64,000 nucleotides of DNA from JBBQCW01 sp038319025 (GCA_038319025.1 JBBQCW010000013.1:1-64000), one strand, 5' to 3'; positions 33,265 through 43,862 are shown, counted from the first letter of the stretch. Program-made: numbers and translations. The notes: a model not told the origin generated them from the sequence alone.

Positions 33265-34756
33265 ACGTCGGCACCACATGCAAGGGGGTGGGAACGAGGA
33301 GGCCCGCGGCGCCCAGCAGAGCGGACGACAGCCGGCGCAGCGCTCGACCGGAACAGTCCGCCGTGGCGTACACCTTCACGTTGGAGCCGGCCTCAGCGGA
33401 GCCCGTCAGCCGGGACCTGTTGGGCGGGAGTCCAGGAGACGAGGACAGGACCAGCGTGGGCGTACCGGGCGGCGCGCTGTCGTTGGTGTAAGTGAAGGCA
33501 TCCGTCGAACACGATGATGTCGTTCCCGCCGCGTCGATCGCCCGCGCGCGGAACGTGACGGAACTGTTCGGCGGCACCGCGACCTTCAGTCCGCCCGAGG
33601 CAAACTGCCTGACCGAACCCGTCGTCACCGCGCGGCCCGAGCAGTCCCCCGTCGTGTAGAGGCTGACGTGGGACCCGGCGGCCGAAGCGCCGGACAAGTA
33701 GGTCGTCGGGTACCGCGACAACGACCCGTGCCGTGAGCCGGAAAACATCGGCGCCGATGAGAGCGCGGGCGGAACCAGCCGCCCGATCCGGTTGCCGTCG
33801 TACTCATCGTTCTCGGTGAACCACAGGTTGCCGTCCGGGCCGGCGGTGACCTTTGTGGGATAGGAGCCGGTTGTGATGCCGTCGCCAAACTCGGTGATGC
33901 GGCCGGTGGGGGTGATGCGCCCGATTCGCCCTCCGTTCTGCTCGGCGAACCACACGTTGCCGTCGGGGCCTGCGGCGATGCCGAGGGGTACGGCGCCCAT
34001 GGTGATGCCGGCACTGAATTGGGTGACCTGGCCCAGCGGGGTCATCCGCCCCACCCGGTCGTTGTCCGGGCTGGTGAACCACAAGTTGCCGTCCGGCCCG
34101 GCCGTGATCGCGTACGGGTTGCTCCCGTCGGTACCGCCGACGGGAAACTCCGTGATCACTCCGTCGGGCGTGATGCGCCCGATGCTGTCGCTGCCCTGGT
34201 CGGTGAACCACAAATTGCCGTCCGGGCCTGCGGTGATGTCCTCCAGGTATGAGTCCGTGATGCCGTCGCTGAACTCCGTCACGACTCCGGCCGGAGTGAT
34301 GCGCCCGATCCGCCCTCGGTTCGGCTCGGTGAACCACAGGTTGCCGTCCGGGCCGGCCGTGATATTCCACGGGTTCGAGCCTGCCGTGATGCCGGCGGTG
34401 AACAGCGTGCTCACGCCGGCCGGCGTGATCCGGCCAATGGAATCGGTGCCCGGTTCGGTGAACCACACGTTGCCGTCCGGCCCGGCAGTCACCCCGTGGA
34501 GGTACCAATTCGTGTCACCCGGGCTGAACTGGGTGACCACGCCGGTCGGCGTGATGCGACTGATCCGGCCGTACTCCCCGGTGAACCACAGGTTGCCATC
34601 GGCGCCCGCGGCGATGCCATCGGGCTGCGTGCGGTTCGCGATGCCGTCGGCGAACTCGGTGATCGTCGCGCCCGGAGGCACGGCCTCGGCCGACCCGGCC
34701 GGCCCGGCGAACGTCACGACCAACCCGACCACAACACATCCCGCGAACCTGCGCAT
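33197..34756 (-). CDS. Secreted Vgb-like (streptogramin lyase fold) beta-propeller protein
   Basis: A 519-residue exported protein. The signal peptide covers about 1-26. About seven propeller blades repeat I-T-A-G-P-D-G-N-L-W-F-T-E...IGRITP.G..TEF, the virginiamycin B lyase pattern. Two further modules with Cys pairs (GDCSGRAVTT...SSCSTDAF and ADCSGRALRR...TSGCG) form the C terminus. True Vgb is a cytoplasmic antibiotic-inactivating lyase; an exported protein with extra modules is more likely a surface binding protein, so resistance should not be inferred. Its 3' end abuts the MazF remnant. Confidence 0.82.
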   Translation of the reverse strand: MRRFAGCVVVGLVVTFAGPAGSAEAVPPGATITEFADGIANRTQPDGIAAGADGNLWFTGEYGRISRITPTGVVTQFSPGDTNWYLHGVTAGPDGNVWFTEPGTDSIGRITPAGVSTLFTAGITAGSNPWNITAGPDGNLWFTEPNRGRIGRITPAGVVTEFSDGITDSYLEDITAGPDGNLWFTDQGSDSIGRITPDGVITEFPVGGTDGSNPYAITAGPDGNLWFTSPDNDRVGRMTPLGQVTQFSAGITMGAVPLGIAAGPDGNVWFAEQNGGRIGRITPTGRITEFGDGITTGSYPTKVTAGPDGNLWFTENDEYDGNRIGRLVPPALSSAPMFSGSRHGSLSRYPTTYLSGASAAGSHVSLYTTGDCSGRAVTTGSVRQFASGGLKVAVPPNSSVTFRARAIDAAGTTSSCSTDAFTYTNDSAPPGTPTLVLSSSPGLPPNRSRLTGSAEAGSNVKVYATADCSGRALRRLSSALLGAAGLLVPTPLHVVPTFSARAWDSSGNTSGCGILPTTA

Positions 34757-34895
34757 ACCCGGCTCCACTCCGGCGGGGCGGCGCCGTTCAGTGTGATCCC
34801 GGCGACCAAGCCCGGCAATGCGCCGCACCTTACAGCATGTCCGCGAACTCATCGCGCTGAGCGCCCCGACGCGTGCAGGTCGGCGAGCTTGGCAA

Positions 34896-34922
34896 GAACC
34901 TGCGACCTTCGGGTTATGAGCC
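34896..34922 (-). repeat. Partial tRNA-fMet copy, probable attachment site
   Basis: 27 bases are identical to 36388-36414, which is nucleotides 31-57 of the tRNA-fMet gene (anticodon loop, anticodon stem, variable region and T arm). Flanking sequence differs at once on both sides. The copy is on the same strand as the tRNA, downstream of its 3' end, as expected for the distal att site left by a tyrosine-recombinase element that entered the tRNA gene. The DUF4143 ATPase gene is the only gene between the copies. Confidence 0.7.
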
Positions 34923-34938
34923 GTACACCCTGATGTAA

Positions 34939-34995
34939 TCACAATCCGCCGGGCGGCTAGTCACAAACTGCCCGGACCTTATTCACAATCTGTCC
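34939..34995 (+). promoter_or_regulatory. Three direct repeats with 22-bp period
   Basis: TCACAATCCGCC (34939), TCACAAACTGCC (34961) and TCACAATCTGTCC (34983) share the consensus TCACAA(T/A)C(C/T)G(C/T)C and start exactly 22 bases apart, two helical turns. They end 24 bases before the ATPase start codon and just before its likely -10. They fit an array of operator or recombinase-binding sites. Confidence 0.55.
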
Positions 34996-35001
34996 CCTCG
35001 T

Positions 35002-35007
35002 TACGAT
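35002..35007 (+). promoter_or_regulatory. Probable -10 of the DUF4143 ATPase gene
   Basis: TACGAT lies 13-18 bases before the ATG at 35020. The gap contains no Shine-Dalgarno sequence, so a very short leader or a leaderless transcript is likely. The third TCACAA repeat occupies the -35 side. Confidence 0.4.
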
Positions 35008-35019
35008 ACGGTCGTTTGC

Positions 35020-36261
35020 ATGGCCGAGAGTCTGTTCCCCCGTCACATCCGTGGCGATCTCCTGGAGGCATTGAGCGATAGTCGCGCCGTCGCGCTGCTG
35101 GGGGCGCGACAGGTCGGCAAGAGCACGCTGGTCGCCGATCTCGTCACGAGGGAGTATCCGGCGCGCTTGATCAGCCTGGACGATGAGGCGACGGCAAGCG
35201 CAGCACGCGCCGATCCGACGGGTTTCATTGCTGACATCACCGGGCCGGTCGCCATCGACGAGATCCAGCGGGCGCCTGAATTGCTCTTGGCCATCAAGCG
35301 GCGCCTGGATGCAGACCAGACGCGAGGCCAGTTCCTGCTCACGGGATCAGCAAACATCCTCTCCTTGCCGACGGTGGCCGACGCGCTACCGGGGCGGGTC
35401 GAGTACCTCACGCTATGGCCGTTCTCCCAGGGCGAGCTGGGCGGTGCTCGGGAGAGCTTCATCGACGGGCTGTTCGAGGGCCGGTTTCCCAAGGTGTCCG
35501 GGCGGCCAGTCGGACGTGCGGCCACCGCCCCGATGTTGGTGACCGGAGGCTACCCCGAGCTACAGGGCCGCAGCCCTCGCGGGCGGACGCGATTCTTCTC
35601 AAGCTATCTCGCGTCGATCATCGGCCGCGACTTGAACGACGTCGCCAACGTGCGCAATGTCGAGAACATCGAGCGCCTGCTCTTCGTTATCGCCGCGCGA
35701 TCCGGCGGTCTAACCAGTTTCCACGGGATCGGCAACGACCTAGGGCTGGACGCCAACACCGTCCGAGCCCACACCAAGATTCTCAAGGACCTGTTCCTCG
35801 TCTGCGACATCAAGCCGTGGCACGTCAACCTCGGGAGCCGCCAGATCAAGAGCTCCAAGCTCTACATCGTTGACAGCGGCTTCCTCGCCTACCTGATCGG
35901 AGCCAACGAGCAACGGATCGCGGAGGACGGCGGTGTCGCGGGAACGATGCTCGAGAGCTTCGTGGCCATGGAGCTGCTGCGCCAAGCCCACTGGACCCAG
36001 CAGCGCGTGCAGCTCTTCCACTACCGCGACAAACAGCAACGCGAGGTCGACATCGTGCTTGAGCGTCACGATGGCGAGATCGTTGGCATCGAGGTCAAGG
36101 CGAGCGCGACACCGGGAATCAACGACTTCGCGGGCCTCCGGTATCTACGCGACAAGCTCGGCGACCGCTTCCAGTACGGCATCGTGCTGCACACCGGTGC
36201 CGACAGCCTTCCGTTCGGTGATCGCCTGGCAGCGGTTCCGATCAGCGGGCTCTGGAGCTGA
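35020..36261 (+). CDS. AAA ATPase with DUF4143 domain
   Basis: A 413-residue P-loop ATPase. Walker A is GARQVGKS (residues 28-35), Walker B is VAIDE (77-81), and LLTGSAN follows as the sensor segment. The C-terminal half is DUF4143: LVTGGYPEL, FSSYLASIIGRDLNDVANV, a winged-helix-like stretch (GLDANTVRAHTKILKDLFL), YIVDSGFLAYL, and a final nuclease-like REVDIVLERHDGEIVGIEVKAS resembling a PD-(D/E)xK core. Such proteins are frequent, mobile and of unresolved function. This copy sits alone between a tRNA-fMet gene and a tRNA fragment. Confidence 0.9.
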   Translation: MAESLFPRHIRGDLLEALSDSRAVALLGARQVGKSTLVADLVTREYPARLISLDDEATASAARADPTGFIADITGPVAIDEIQRAPELLLAIKRRLDADQTRGQFLLTGSANILSLPTVADALPGRVEYLTLWPFSQGELGGARESFIDGLFEGRFPKVSGRPVGRAATAPMLVTGGYPELQGRSPRGRTRFFSSYLASIIGRDLNDVANVRNVENIERLLFVIAARSGGLTSFHGIGNDLGLDANTVRAHTKILKDLFLVCDIKPWHVNLGSRQIKSSKLYIVDSGFLAYLIGANEQRIAEDGGVAGTMLESFVAMELLRQAHWTQQRVQLFHYRDKQQREVDIVLERHDGEIVGIEVKASATPGINDFAGLRYLRDKLGDRFQYGIVLHTGADSLPFGDRLAAVPISGLWS

Positions 36262-36341
36262 TCGCGAGAGACCGGCCCTGCAGTTTTCGGGACACATCCG
36301 GGACACGCTCCCCAAAACCGAGCTCACCCCAGAAAGAGCAA

Positions 36342-36365
36342 AAGCCGCCTGGCGAGAGGCGGCTT
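36342..36365 (-). terminator. Intrinsic terminator of tRNA-fMet
   Basis: On the minus strand AAGCCGCCT pairs with AGGCGGCTT (9 bp) around a 6-base loop, followed by TTGCTCTTTCT. It begins 5 bases after the tRNA 3' end. It lies inside the interval bounded by the two tRNA copies. Upstream in this interval GGGACAC occurs twice (36289, 36300) with an 11-base period. Confidence 0.7.
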
Positions 36366-36370
36366 CTGCA

Positions 36371-36444
<74 letters not shown>

Positions 36445-36497
36445 GCGTGAGAAGGAGTCTAGCAACGATTCGGTGTCCAAACGCCGCCGGCCGCCCT

Positions 36498-36545
36498 ACG
36501 TGGGCGGCGTTTCACCCCACGGGTGTGGTGAAACGCCGCCCACGT
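36498..36545. repeat. Perfect 19-bp inverted repeat
   Basis: ACGTGGGCGGCGTTTCACC (36498-36516) and its exact complement (36527-36545) flank a 10-base spacer. The stem could serve as a terminator, though no T-tract follows, or be a REP/MITE-like element. It lies between the tRNA-fMet gene and the dehydrogenase at 36584, in the 5' region of both. Confidence 0.7.
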
Positions 36546-36583
36546 CCCGCACGCCTGGCACGCGCACGACAGAATCAACGCCC

Positions 36584-37501
36584 ATGTCCCGCGTCTTCGT
36601 CACCCGCCTGCTACCCGGACCGGCTCTCGACCGCCTCGCGCAGGCCGGCCACGAAGTGGACGTATGGCCCGAGGCGTTGCCGCCGGTGCCCGCCGTCCTG
36701 CGCGAGCGCACGGCCCAGGCCGACGGCCTGCTCTGCCTGCTCACCGACCGGGTGGATCAAGCGCTCCTTGATGGCGCGCCGCACCTGAAAGCGATCGCCA
36801 ACTACGCCGTGGGCACCGACAACGTCGACCTCGCTGCGACATCCGCGCGCGGCATCCCTGTCGGCAACACACCTGACGTGCTCACCGAGGCGACCGCCGA
36901 CCTCACGTTCGCCCTGCTGCTCGCGGCGGCGCGACAACTCATCCCGGCTGCGCGTGCTGTGCAGCAAGGCGACTGGACCACGTGGGATCCGTCCGGTTTC
37001 CTCGGCGCGGATGTGCACGGTGCCACGTTGGGCATCGTCGGCTTTGGGCGGATCGGCCGCGCGGTGGCCAGACGCTCAGAAGGGTTCGACATGCGGGTGC
37101 TCCACACTCGCGAGACTCCTCTGGCCGACCTGCTCGCGCAATCCGACTTCGTCACGCTCCACACGCCGCTCACCGAGGCCACCCACCACCTCATCGATGC
37201 CGCCGCCCTCAAGGCCATGAAGGCCACTGCCATCCTCATCAACACCGCCCGGGGAGGAATCATCGACGAGCGCGCTCTGGACACCGCGCTCCACGAGCGG
37301 TGGATCGCCGGCGCGGCACTCGATGTGACCGACCCCGAACCGCCGGAGCCCGACGACGCGATCCTCGATGCACCCAACCTGCTGATCGCCCCGCATATCG
37401 GCTCGGCCACCCACACCGCCCGCGAGCGCATGGCCCAGATGGCGGTCGACAACCTGCTCGCCGGGCTGGCAGGTCAGGCCATGCCGTACGCCGTCGCGTA
37501 G
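36584..37501 (+). CDS. D-isomer-specific 2-hydroxyacid dehydrogenase
   Basis: Reduces a 2-keto acid such as glyoxylate or hydroxypyruvate, or the reverse, with NAD(P)H. The 305 residues contain the substrate-domain motif NYAVGTDNVDLAA, the Rossmann motif LGIVGFGRIGRAVARR, and catalytic Arg in INTARGGIIDE, Glu in DVTDPEPPEPDD and His in LIAPHIGSATH. It is slightly shorter than typical family members (about 320), with a compact segment after the Rossmann motif. The ATG at 36584 gives the expected N terminus. The Ppx/GppA gene begins 10 bases downstream, so they are probably co-transcribed. Glyoxylate reductase is the likeliest role. Confidence 0.9.
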   Translation: MSRVFVTRLLPGPALDRLAQAGHEVDVWPEALPPVPAVLRERTAQADGLLCLLTDRVDQALLDGAPHLKAIANYAVGTDNVDLAATSARGIPVGNTPDVLTEATADLTFALLLAAARQLIPAARAVQQGDWTTWDPSGFLGADVHGATLGIVGFGRIGRAVARRSEGFDMRVLHTRETPLADLLAQSDFVTLHTPLTEATHHLIDAAALKAMKATAILINTARGGIIDERALDTALHERWIAGAALDVTDPEPPEPDDAILDAPNLLIAPHIGSATHTARERMAQMAVDNLLAGLAGQAMPYAVA

Positions 37502-37511
37502 CCTGCTCGCC

Positions 37512-38435
37512 ATGCGGATCGGCGTAGTGGACATCGGGACCAACTCAACGCGACTGCTCATCGCCGATGTCACGCCCGAGGGGCAGGTCACCGAGCTCGA
37601 CCGCCGGTCGACCGTCACGCGCCTAGGTCAGGGCGTGGACGCCACGGGTCGATTGGCACCCGAGGCGATGGACCGCGTGTTCGCCGCGTTGGCTGAGTAC
37701 CGCGCCGCGATGGACGACCTCCACGTCGAGCGCACCGGCGGCGTGCTCACCAGCGCCGTGCGGGATGCGGCCAACGGCGCCGAGTTCCAGGCCGAGATCC
37801 GCAGCCGGTTCGCCATCGAGGCCAGCACGATCAGCGGCGACCGCGAAGCACAACTCACCTACTTGGGCGCGACCAGTGAGCGCGACCCCGCGGCGGTGGA
37901 CGGCGCCATCGTGGTGATCGACATCGGCGGCGGCTCCACCGAGTTCGTGATCGGGCGAGGTACCGAGGTCACGTTCCATGTCTCCACGCAGATCGGCGTC
38001 GTACGGCAGACCGAGCGCCACATCACGCACGACCCGCCCCACCATCACGAGCTTGAGGCGATGGCCGACGAGGTACGCAACGTCTTTGCCCAGGAACTGC
38101 CGGCCGACATCCGCGACCAGGCCGGCTGGGCCATCGCCGTCGCCGGCACCGCCACCTCCGCCTCCGCGATGCTCCTCGAACTTGAGCCCTACGACCCGAC
38201 GCGCGTCCACGGCCACGTGATTGCGCGGGCCGAGGTGGAAATGCTGCTCGCCCGCCTCGCGGAGATGACCGAGGCCCAGCGACGCGAAGTCCCTGGGCTG
38301 CACCCCGACCGAGCGCCGACGATCATCGCGGGAATGCTGGTTCTAGCGGAGGCCTTGCGGGCGTTCGGACTCGACGAGGCCGAAGTCTCCGAGCACGATG
38401 TGCTGCGCGGCGCGGTGCTCACCACCGCGCTGTAG
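37512..38435 (+). CDS. Ppx/GppA-family phosphatase
   Basis: Hydrolyses polyphosphate end phosphates and/or pppGpp. The 307 residues show the ASKHA fold: phosphate-1 loop VVDIGTNSTRLLIADV at the N terminus and phosphate-2 loop VIDIGGGSTEFVIG in the middle. Conserved TSAVRDAANG and SGDREAQLTYLGA segments lie between. It is the short form without the C-terminal HD-like domain of enterobacterial Ppx, as is usual in actinobacteria. It is encoded away from the eno-ftsB region, where short Ppx genes often lie. Confidence 0.92.
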   Translation: MRIGVVDIGTNSTRLLIADVTPEGQVTELDRRSTVTRLGQGVDATGRLAPEAMDRVFAALAEYRAAMDDLHVERTGGVLTSAVRDAANGAEFQAEIRSRFAIEASTISGDREAQLTYLGATSERDPAAVDGAIVVIDIGGGSTEFVIGRGTEVTFHVSTQIGVVRQTERHITHDPPHHHELEAMADEVRNVFAQELPADIRDQAGWAIAVAGTATSASAMLLELEPYDPTRVHGHVIARAEVEMLLARLAEMTEAQRREVPGLHPDRAPTIIAGMLVLAEALRAFGLDEAEVSEHDVLRGAVLTTAL

Positions 38436-38617
38436 GCAGGCCACCAAACCTACGCAATATGCGAATCGACACTTGCGCGTTACGGCGCAGTGGGAAATAC
38501 TTACGGAGCAGTACAGGACTCGATGTGGCACGCAACCCCTGCCCGTCCTGTCGGGACCTGAACCGGAGACGCCGTCCTTTGAACCGGGCGGCGTTCCCGT
38601 TTCCGGGGTCAGACGCC

Positions 38618-41600
38618 TCAGCGGCAGAGTCGGCCGCCGCGCAGCTTGCCGACCCCGCCAGACGCCTTCCGCGGCTTGATCGTTGCTGCGCTGCTGCGTC
38701 CTGGCACGCCGTCGGCCCCGATGGCGGCGATGGCCACCTTGACCGTCGTACCACGCGGCACGCGCGTCACCCGCAGGGCACCGCACCGGCCAGCGAGGAA
38801 GCGCGAAAGCGGACTCCGGCCCGCAACCTGCACGGTCGCGCCGTACTGCTGCGCGCCCACCGTCGCGGCCCAGCGCACCGTCACAGTGGACCCACTCCGC
38901 CGCAGGGAAACGCGCGGGCGTGCGGTACGCGCCTTCGCCTTGGCCCGGAACCGGGCCACGATCGCGCCGTCGGTGGGCAGGCCTCCGCGGGTGACCTCGG
39001 CCTCGATCGCCCGCGATCCGCCAGGCCCGTCGGCGGGCGTGAAGGCAACCGATGCACAGCGACGGGTGCCGCCCTCGATCTTGACCTGCCGACCGGGGCA
39101 CGCGCGGCCGCGCAGCTTGGGCGCGACGACGTGGCGCACGGCATCCTGGCCGCCGCCGCCGGCCGCCGTCTCGACCAGTGCGACCGCGCCGCCGTGCGGC
39201 ACGACATACGAGACATCCAACCGCTTGCGCGCGCCGCCCGCGTTCCGTATCCGCCCACGGGCGCTGAACCGCGCCAATGCCTTCGCGGTGTCCAGGCCGG
39301 TGATCGGGTTGCCCTCGTCCAGGGCGGTTACGGTGTAGGCGCCGGGCCGCAGGTCACCGAGGGCGACGTTGGTCGAGTTGTCCTGCGGGTTGCGAATGAC
39401 GACACGGGTGGCCGTGCGCTCGAGCGGAACGTCCGCCGGGAGACTGATGTCGAAGCCGCCCGGGCCGGTGATGCGTATTCCAGGCGGCGCATGGGCTCCC
39501 ACGGCCCGCAGGCCGATGGCCCGAGCGCCGGCGGGCACCGTGACCAGCGACGGGCCCCCGCTCGCAGCGGCACGAGCAACGATGGTCGGCCGGTAGGCGT
39601 CAAACGAGCATGTACCTCCGAGCACCTCGAGCTTCTTGGTATCCCAGGTGTAGCCAAAGCCGGCGCCGAACCAGGAGGTGGCAGTCACGCACGCGGCCAC
39701 GCCGGTGTTTGACACGATCGCCTTGCCGCCGGCGCAGAATGTGTCGCTGCCGTCCGGCGGGCACAGAGTCACGCCACCTTCGACGAAGAACTCCTTGGTC
39801 TTCGGTGCGTAAGCGCCGGCCACCGAGCCCTTGAGGATGAGGAATCCCGCCACACGGGCGTTGACAGCGACGCTGGCTCCAAATGTGCCGCTGGAGAATA
39901 CCTGCACGCCACCAGAGCCGATGCGTCCGAAGTCCTTGATGGAGACATCCCCGTCGAAGCCCAGGCTCCATTTTTCGGGGGTCCGGGTGTTCACACGGTA
40001 GGAGATGCTTCCGTCGACCGTGACCAGTGAGCCACTGCCCACCGGCACCAAGCCGATGCCGACCGTGCCCTTGATGGCGAACTCCGGGTTGGCGGTCGTC
40101 GGCAGGCAGAGGCCCGCGCCCAGCGTCTCGAGGCTCACTCCGTCGGCGATCGGGATCCCCAGCTGCGCGCCGAAACCGCCCAGCGACCGTAGCTCCGGTC
40201 CGGTCCCGCTGCCGTAGACCCCGATCTGCGTTCTCGCTGGCGTCGGCAACTGGAGCGCCACGGCCGTCGACCAATGCGCCCCGCTGGGCTCGTCGTCGGG
40301 CTTGCAGGTCAGGTAGCCCTCGTTGCCGGATTGCGTCGCGTTCAGCGGCCCTTTCTTGAACTCGTAGGGGGTCGGCTGCGCGCACTCCTGCACGGCTGTG
40401 CTGCCGCCGGGGATGAGGGCGAAGCAGGCGCGGTTGACCTTGAGCGGGCCGAGGTACAGATCCTCCACGGTGAAGTTCACGCCGTTGGAGTTGACCGCGC
40501 CCGTCTCGTCGACCTTCACGGCCACGGCGGCCGAGACGCCGCCATCGCCGGACGCGAACTTAAACACCTCGGGCAGTGCCACCTTGAGCGCGAACGAGGC
40601 GTAGTAGGGGCCGTCCTTCCCACTGCGTCCCAGGCTCAGGCCGAAGTTGCCCGCGAGCTTGAGCCCGTACACCGAGCCTTTGGCCCCGAGGCTGACCAGG
40701 CTCTTCTCGTCGACCGGGTTGTCGGCCGTGGGCAGCTTGAGGTTCAGCGGGCCCTGGTAGACCACCACGCCATCCAGGCTCAGCTGCCCCGCCCCTTCGT
40801 CCTGGACCTTGAGCGACGGGCTCTTGGCATTGGGGTCCACGATGAACTTCTTGCCGAAGGTCTGCAGCGGCACGCCGTTGAGGCGCAGGACCGTTCCGGT
40901 CTGCGAACCGTAGGTCCCGGTGACCAGCCGGGTCAGGCACCCCGTCACTTTGGCCAGGCCGGCAACCACCGAGATGGGGGCCGTGTTGCCTGCGCACGGC
41001 TGGACAGGCTCAGCGCCGCCGCCGCCCGTACCGCCGCCGTTCTCCGGTGGGGGTGGCGGAGGCGGCGCCGGGACCACCGTCCGGAAGACCTGGATGCGAT
41101 CGTTGCCGGTGTCGGCCACATAGACGTTGCCGTCGCGCGGGTCCACCGCGATCCCGTGGGGGTCGTCGAGCTGCCCGTTGCCGGCCCCCGGCACGCCGAA
41201 CTGGGTTAGGTAGTGGCCGGCCAGGTCGAAGGCCTGCACGCGCGCGTTCCCCTGATCGACGACGTAGAGGACCCGGCGGACCTGGTCAAGCGCGATGCCC
41301 GACGGGTCGTCGAACCGGCCGTCATACGCGCTGTTGCCGCACGGCGGACTTGGCGGACTTGGGGCATCGGCGCAGCGCCCAGGCGTGCCGATGTCGCGCA
41401 CGAAGGCGCCATCGGCACCATATACGCGTACCCGGCCGTTGCCCTGGTCCGCGACGAAGATGGTGCCCGCCCGGCTGACGGCGATCCCATCGGCGCCCTG
41501 ACCGGCCATCGGGCCGGCAAAGCCGCTGCCGAGCTGGCGCAGGAAGCCGCCGGCGGCGTCGTACTCCTGCACGGATTTGAACGGCGCGTCGGTGACGTAC

Positions 41601-43793
41601 AGGTGTCCGTTAAACGGGCTGACGGCCACGTCTCGCGGGTGGTTTGTGCTGCCCGGGAAGTTCACGGACCCGTCCTGGGCAAACTGGAAGGCGTACGTGG
41701 GCGGAGCCGTCAAGGTGTCGTAGGCCTGTACGCGCGGACCGAGCTGCGCACCGGTGTCAACGACGAACGCCCGACGATTGCGAAGCGCCAAGCCGGCGGG
41801 ATTGCGCAGCTCACCGGCGCCGCTGCCGTAGGTGCCCACCTTGGTGACGAAGCCACCCTGTAAAAAGGTTTCCAGTCGGCTGTTGCCGAAGTCGCTGACG
41901 AGCACGTACGGCGGGGAGTTGCTCTGGTCCACGGCCACATCCCACGGCTTGTCGAACTGGCCGTCGGCCGACCCGTGCGATCCCCACTGAGACTGGTACT
42001 GGTAGATCGGGGTGCGCGCCGGCGGGCTCTCATCGTCAGCCCTCGGAGTCACCTCGAGGGTCACGGTGTCACTGTCATCCTCACCGGCCACCCCGTTGTC
42101 AGGCGTGCTGTTGGGGTCGACCACGTCGCTGCGCGTGATCTCGTACCCGGCGGTCGGCTGGCTGTAGCCGTTCCCGAACGCGACGGTCAGCGAGAGGGTG
42201 TAGCTCTGCCCTGCCCCGATCGACACGCCGATCGACCAGACGGATGTGGCAGGGTTGTACAGGCCGGTGCCGGCGACCGAGTTCTGCAGGGCGGTGCCAC
42301 CGGGGACCGGCGCACGCACCGTGATCGGGCCGGTGGCGGTCGCCGGCCCGTCGTTGGTTACCTTCACGGTGATGGCCGCCGACCCGCCCTCCTGGACTTG
42401 GCTCGCGCTCGGTGTGACCGTGAGCCGCAGGTTCGCCGCGCTGGTGCGCAGATCGGCTGGCAGCAGCACGTTGGCGGCGCCCGCCATCGAGCCGGCGCTG
42501 TCGCCCACGGACCCTGAGGCGTCGTTGCCCAGCCTCCCGAACAGGCCTCGGCCCCAGCACCGGACCTTCCCGGTGACGAGCAGCGCGCACGCGAAGTCGC
42601 CGCCCGCGGTGACGGTCAGCGCGTCGGCCGGCAGGATCACGTCGCCGGCCGCTGCCATGGATCCGGGCGTAGTGCCGATGTCGTCCTGGCTGTCGCGGCC
42701 GTTGGCGCCCGAGTACCCGAATCCCCAGCAGCGCACCTTGCCGGTGACGAGCACGGCACAGGTGTTCGAGTCGCCCGCGCTCACCACCTTGACGGCCGCC
42801 GGGAGAGGCACATCCTGGGCCGCGGCCATCGAACCGGGCGCGTCGCCGATCGTGTCCGTGGAGTCGGCGCCGAGCTGGCCGCCCCCGTTGTACCCCCAAC
42901 AGCGCAGCCGGCCGGTCTGTGCCGGGCTGGTGGTGTCGAAGACGGCGCAGGCGTGCAGGCTGCCCATCGCGATCGCGCGGACCTTGGCGGTGGGCGGGAG
43001 GATCACGTCGGGCGTATCCTCCACCGAACCTGGCGAATCGCCTGTGTTGCCCACGGAATCGTGGCCCAGTCTGCCGTTCTGGCCGTCGCCCCAGCAGCGC
43101 GCTTTGCCCGTCGTCATGATGGCGCAGGTGGCGCCACCACCAGTGGCTACGGCCGTTGCGGGGTCGGGCAGCGGGACTTCGACCGTATCCTCCCCGCGCG
43201 TGACATCCAGGGTGTCGTCGCTGCCCAGGGCGCCGTAGGTTCCCCTGCCCCAGCAGCGCACCTTGCCCGTGACCATCAGGGCGCACGAGTGGGTACCGTC
43301 CGTGCTGACCGCGCGGGCCGGACCCGGCAGCCCAACGTCGGCCGCGTCCTCGATCCGATGGTTCGTCCCATTGTCACCCACGTTGTGCGCGGGGAGGCCC
43401 TGGCCCAGGGCCCCGAAACTCCCGCCCCCCCCAACACACCACCCGGCGGGTCGTGCGCAGGGCGCACGTTGCCGTACCGCCGGTCGACACCGCGGCCAAC
43501 GTGGTGGGCGACGGGACGCTGACGTTGCCGGCCGCCGCCATGGACCCGGCCGTGGCGCCGATGTCTCCCGTGCCGTTCTGGCCGAGCTGACCGTTGAACC
43601 CATAGCCCCAGCAGCGCACGCTGCGGCCCGGCAGCACGGCGCAGGCATGGTCGAGGCCGCTGTCCAAGGTGCCGCTGGTGAAGGAGCCGTCGACCGCCTC
43701 CCCGACATCGGCCTGGGCCGGCGTGGCCGACATGGCGCCCGCGACAAGGATCACGCCGACGGCGAGACGCCCAGATGCCTGGAAGAGCGACAT
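38618..43793 (-). CDS. Giant secreted RCC1 / NHL-repeat protein, frame broken at a G8 run
   Basis: The true N terminus is in one frame (43793 inward: signal peptide, then a first RCC1 repeat, RCWGYGFNGQLGQNG) and continues in another down to 38618 (1709-codon frame). The frames meet at a run of eight G on the coding strand (43425-43432). Removing one G restores CWGGGSFGALGQG, the repeat consensus. The merged protein of about 1725 residues has a signal peptide, about seven RCC1/BLIP-II repeats (VRCWGxGxxGxLG), a DUF11-like domain, about six NHL repeats (GIAVDPRDGNVYVADTGNDRI), a Pro/Gly linker, and a long beta-rich C terminus. Sequencing error, pseudogene and phase variation are all possible. 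Confidence 0.8.
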
Positions 43794-43862
43794 CTGCCGA
43801 TTATAGGGCGCTCGACACGGTGGGGCAATCCTGTTGCGGAGACACCCTCAGGCGAGACGCCC

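Noticed and set aside
33197..34756. Streptogramin resistance by a Vgb lyase
   Set aside because: The propeller repeats match the fold, but the protein is exported and carries extra C-terminal modules, so antibiotic resistance is not supported.
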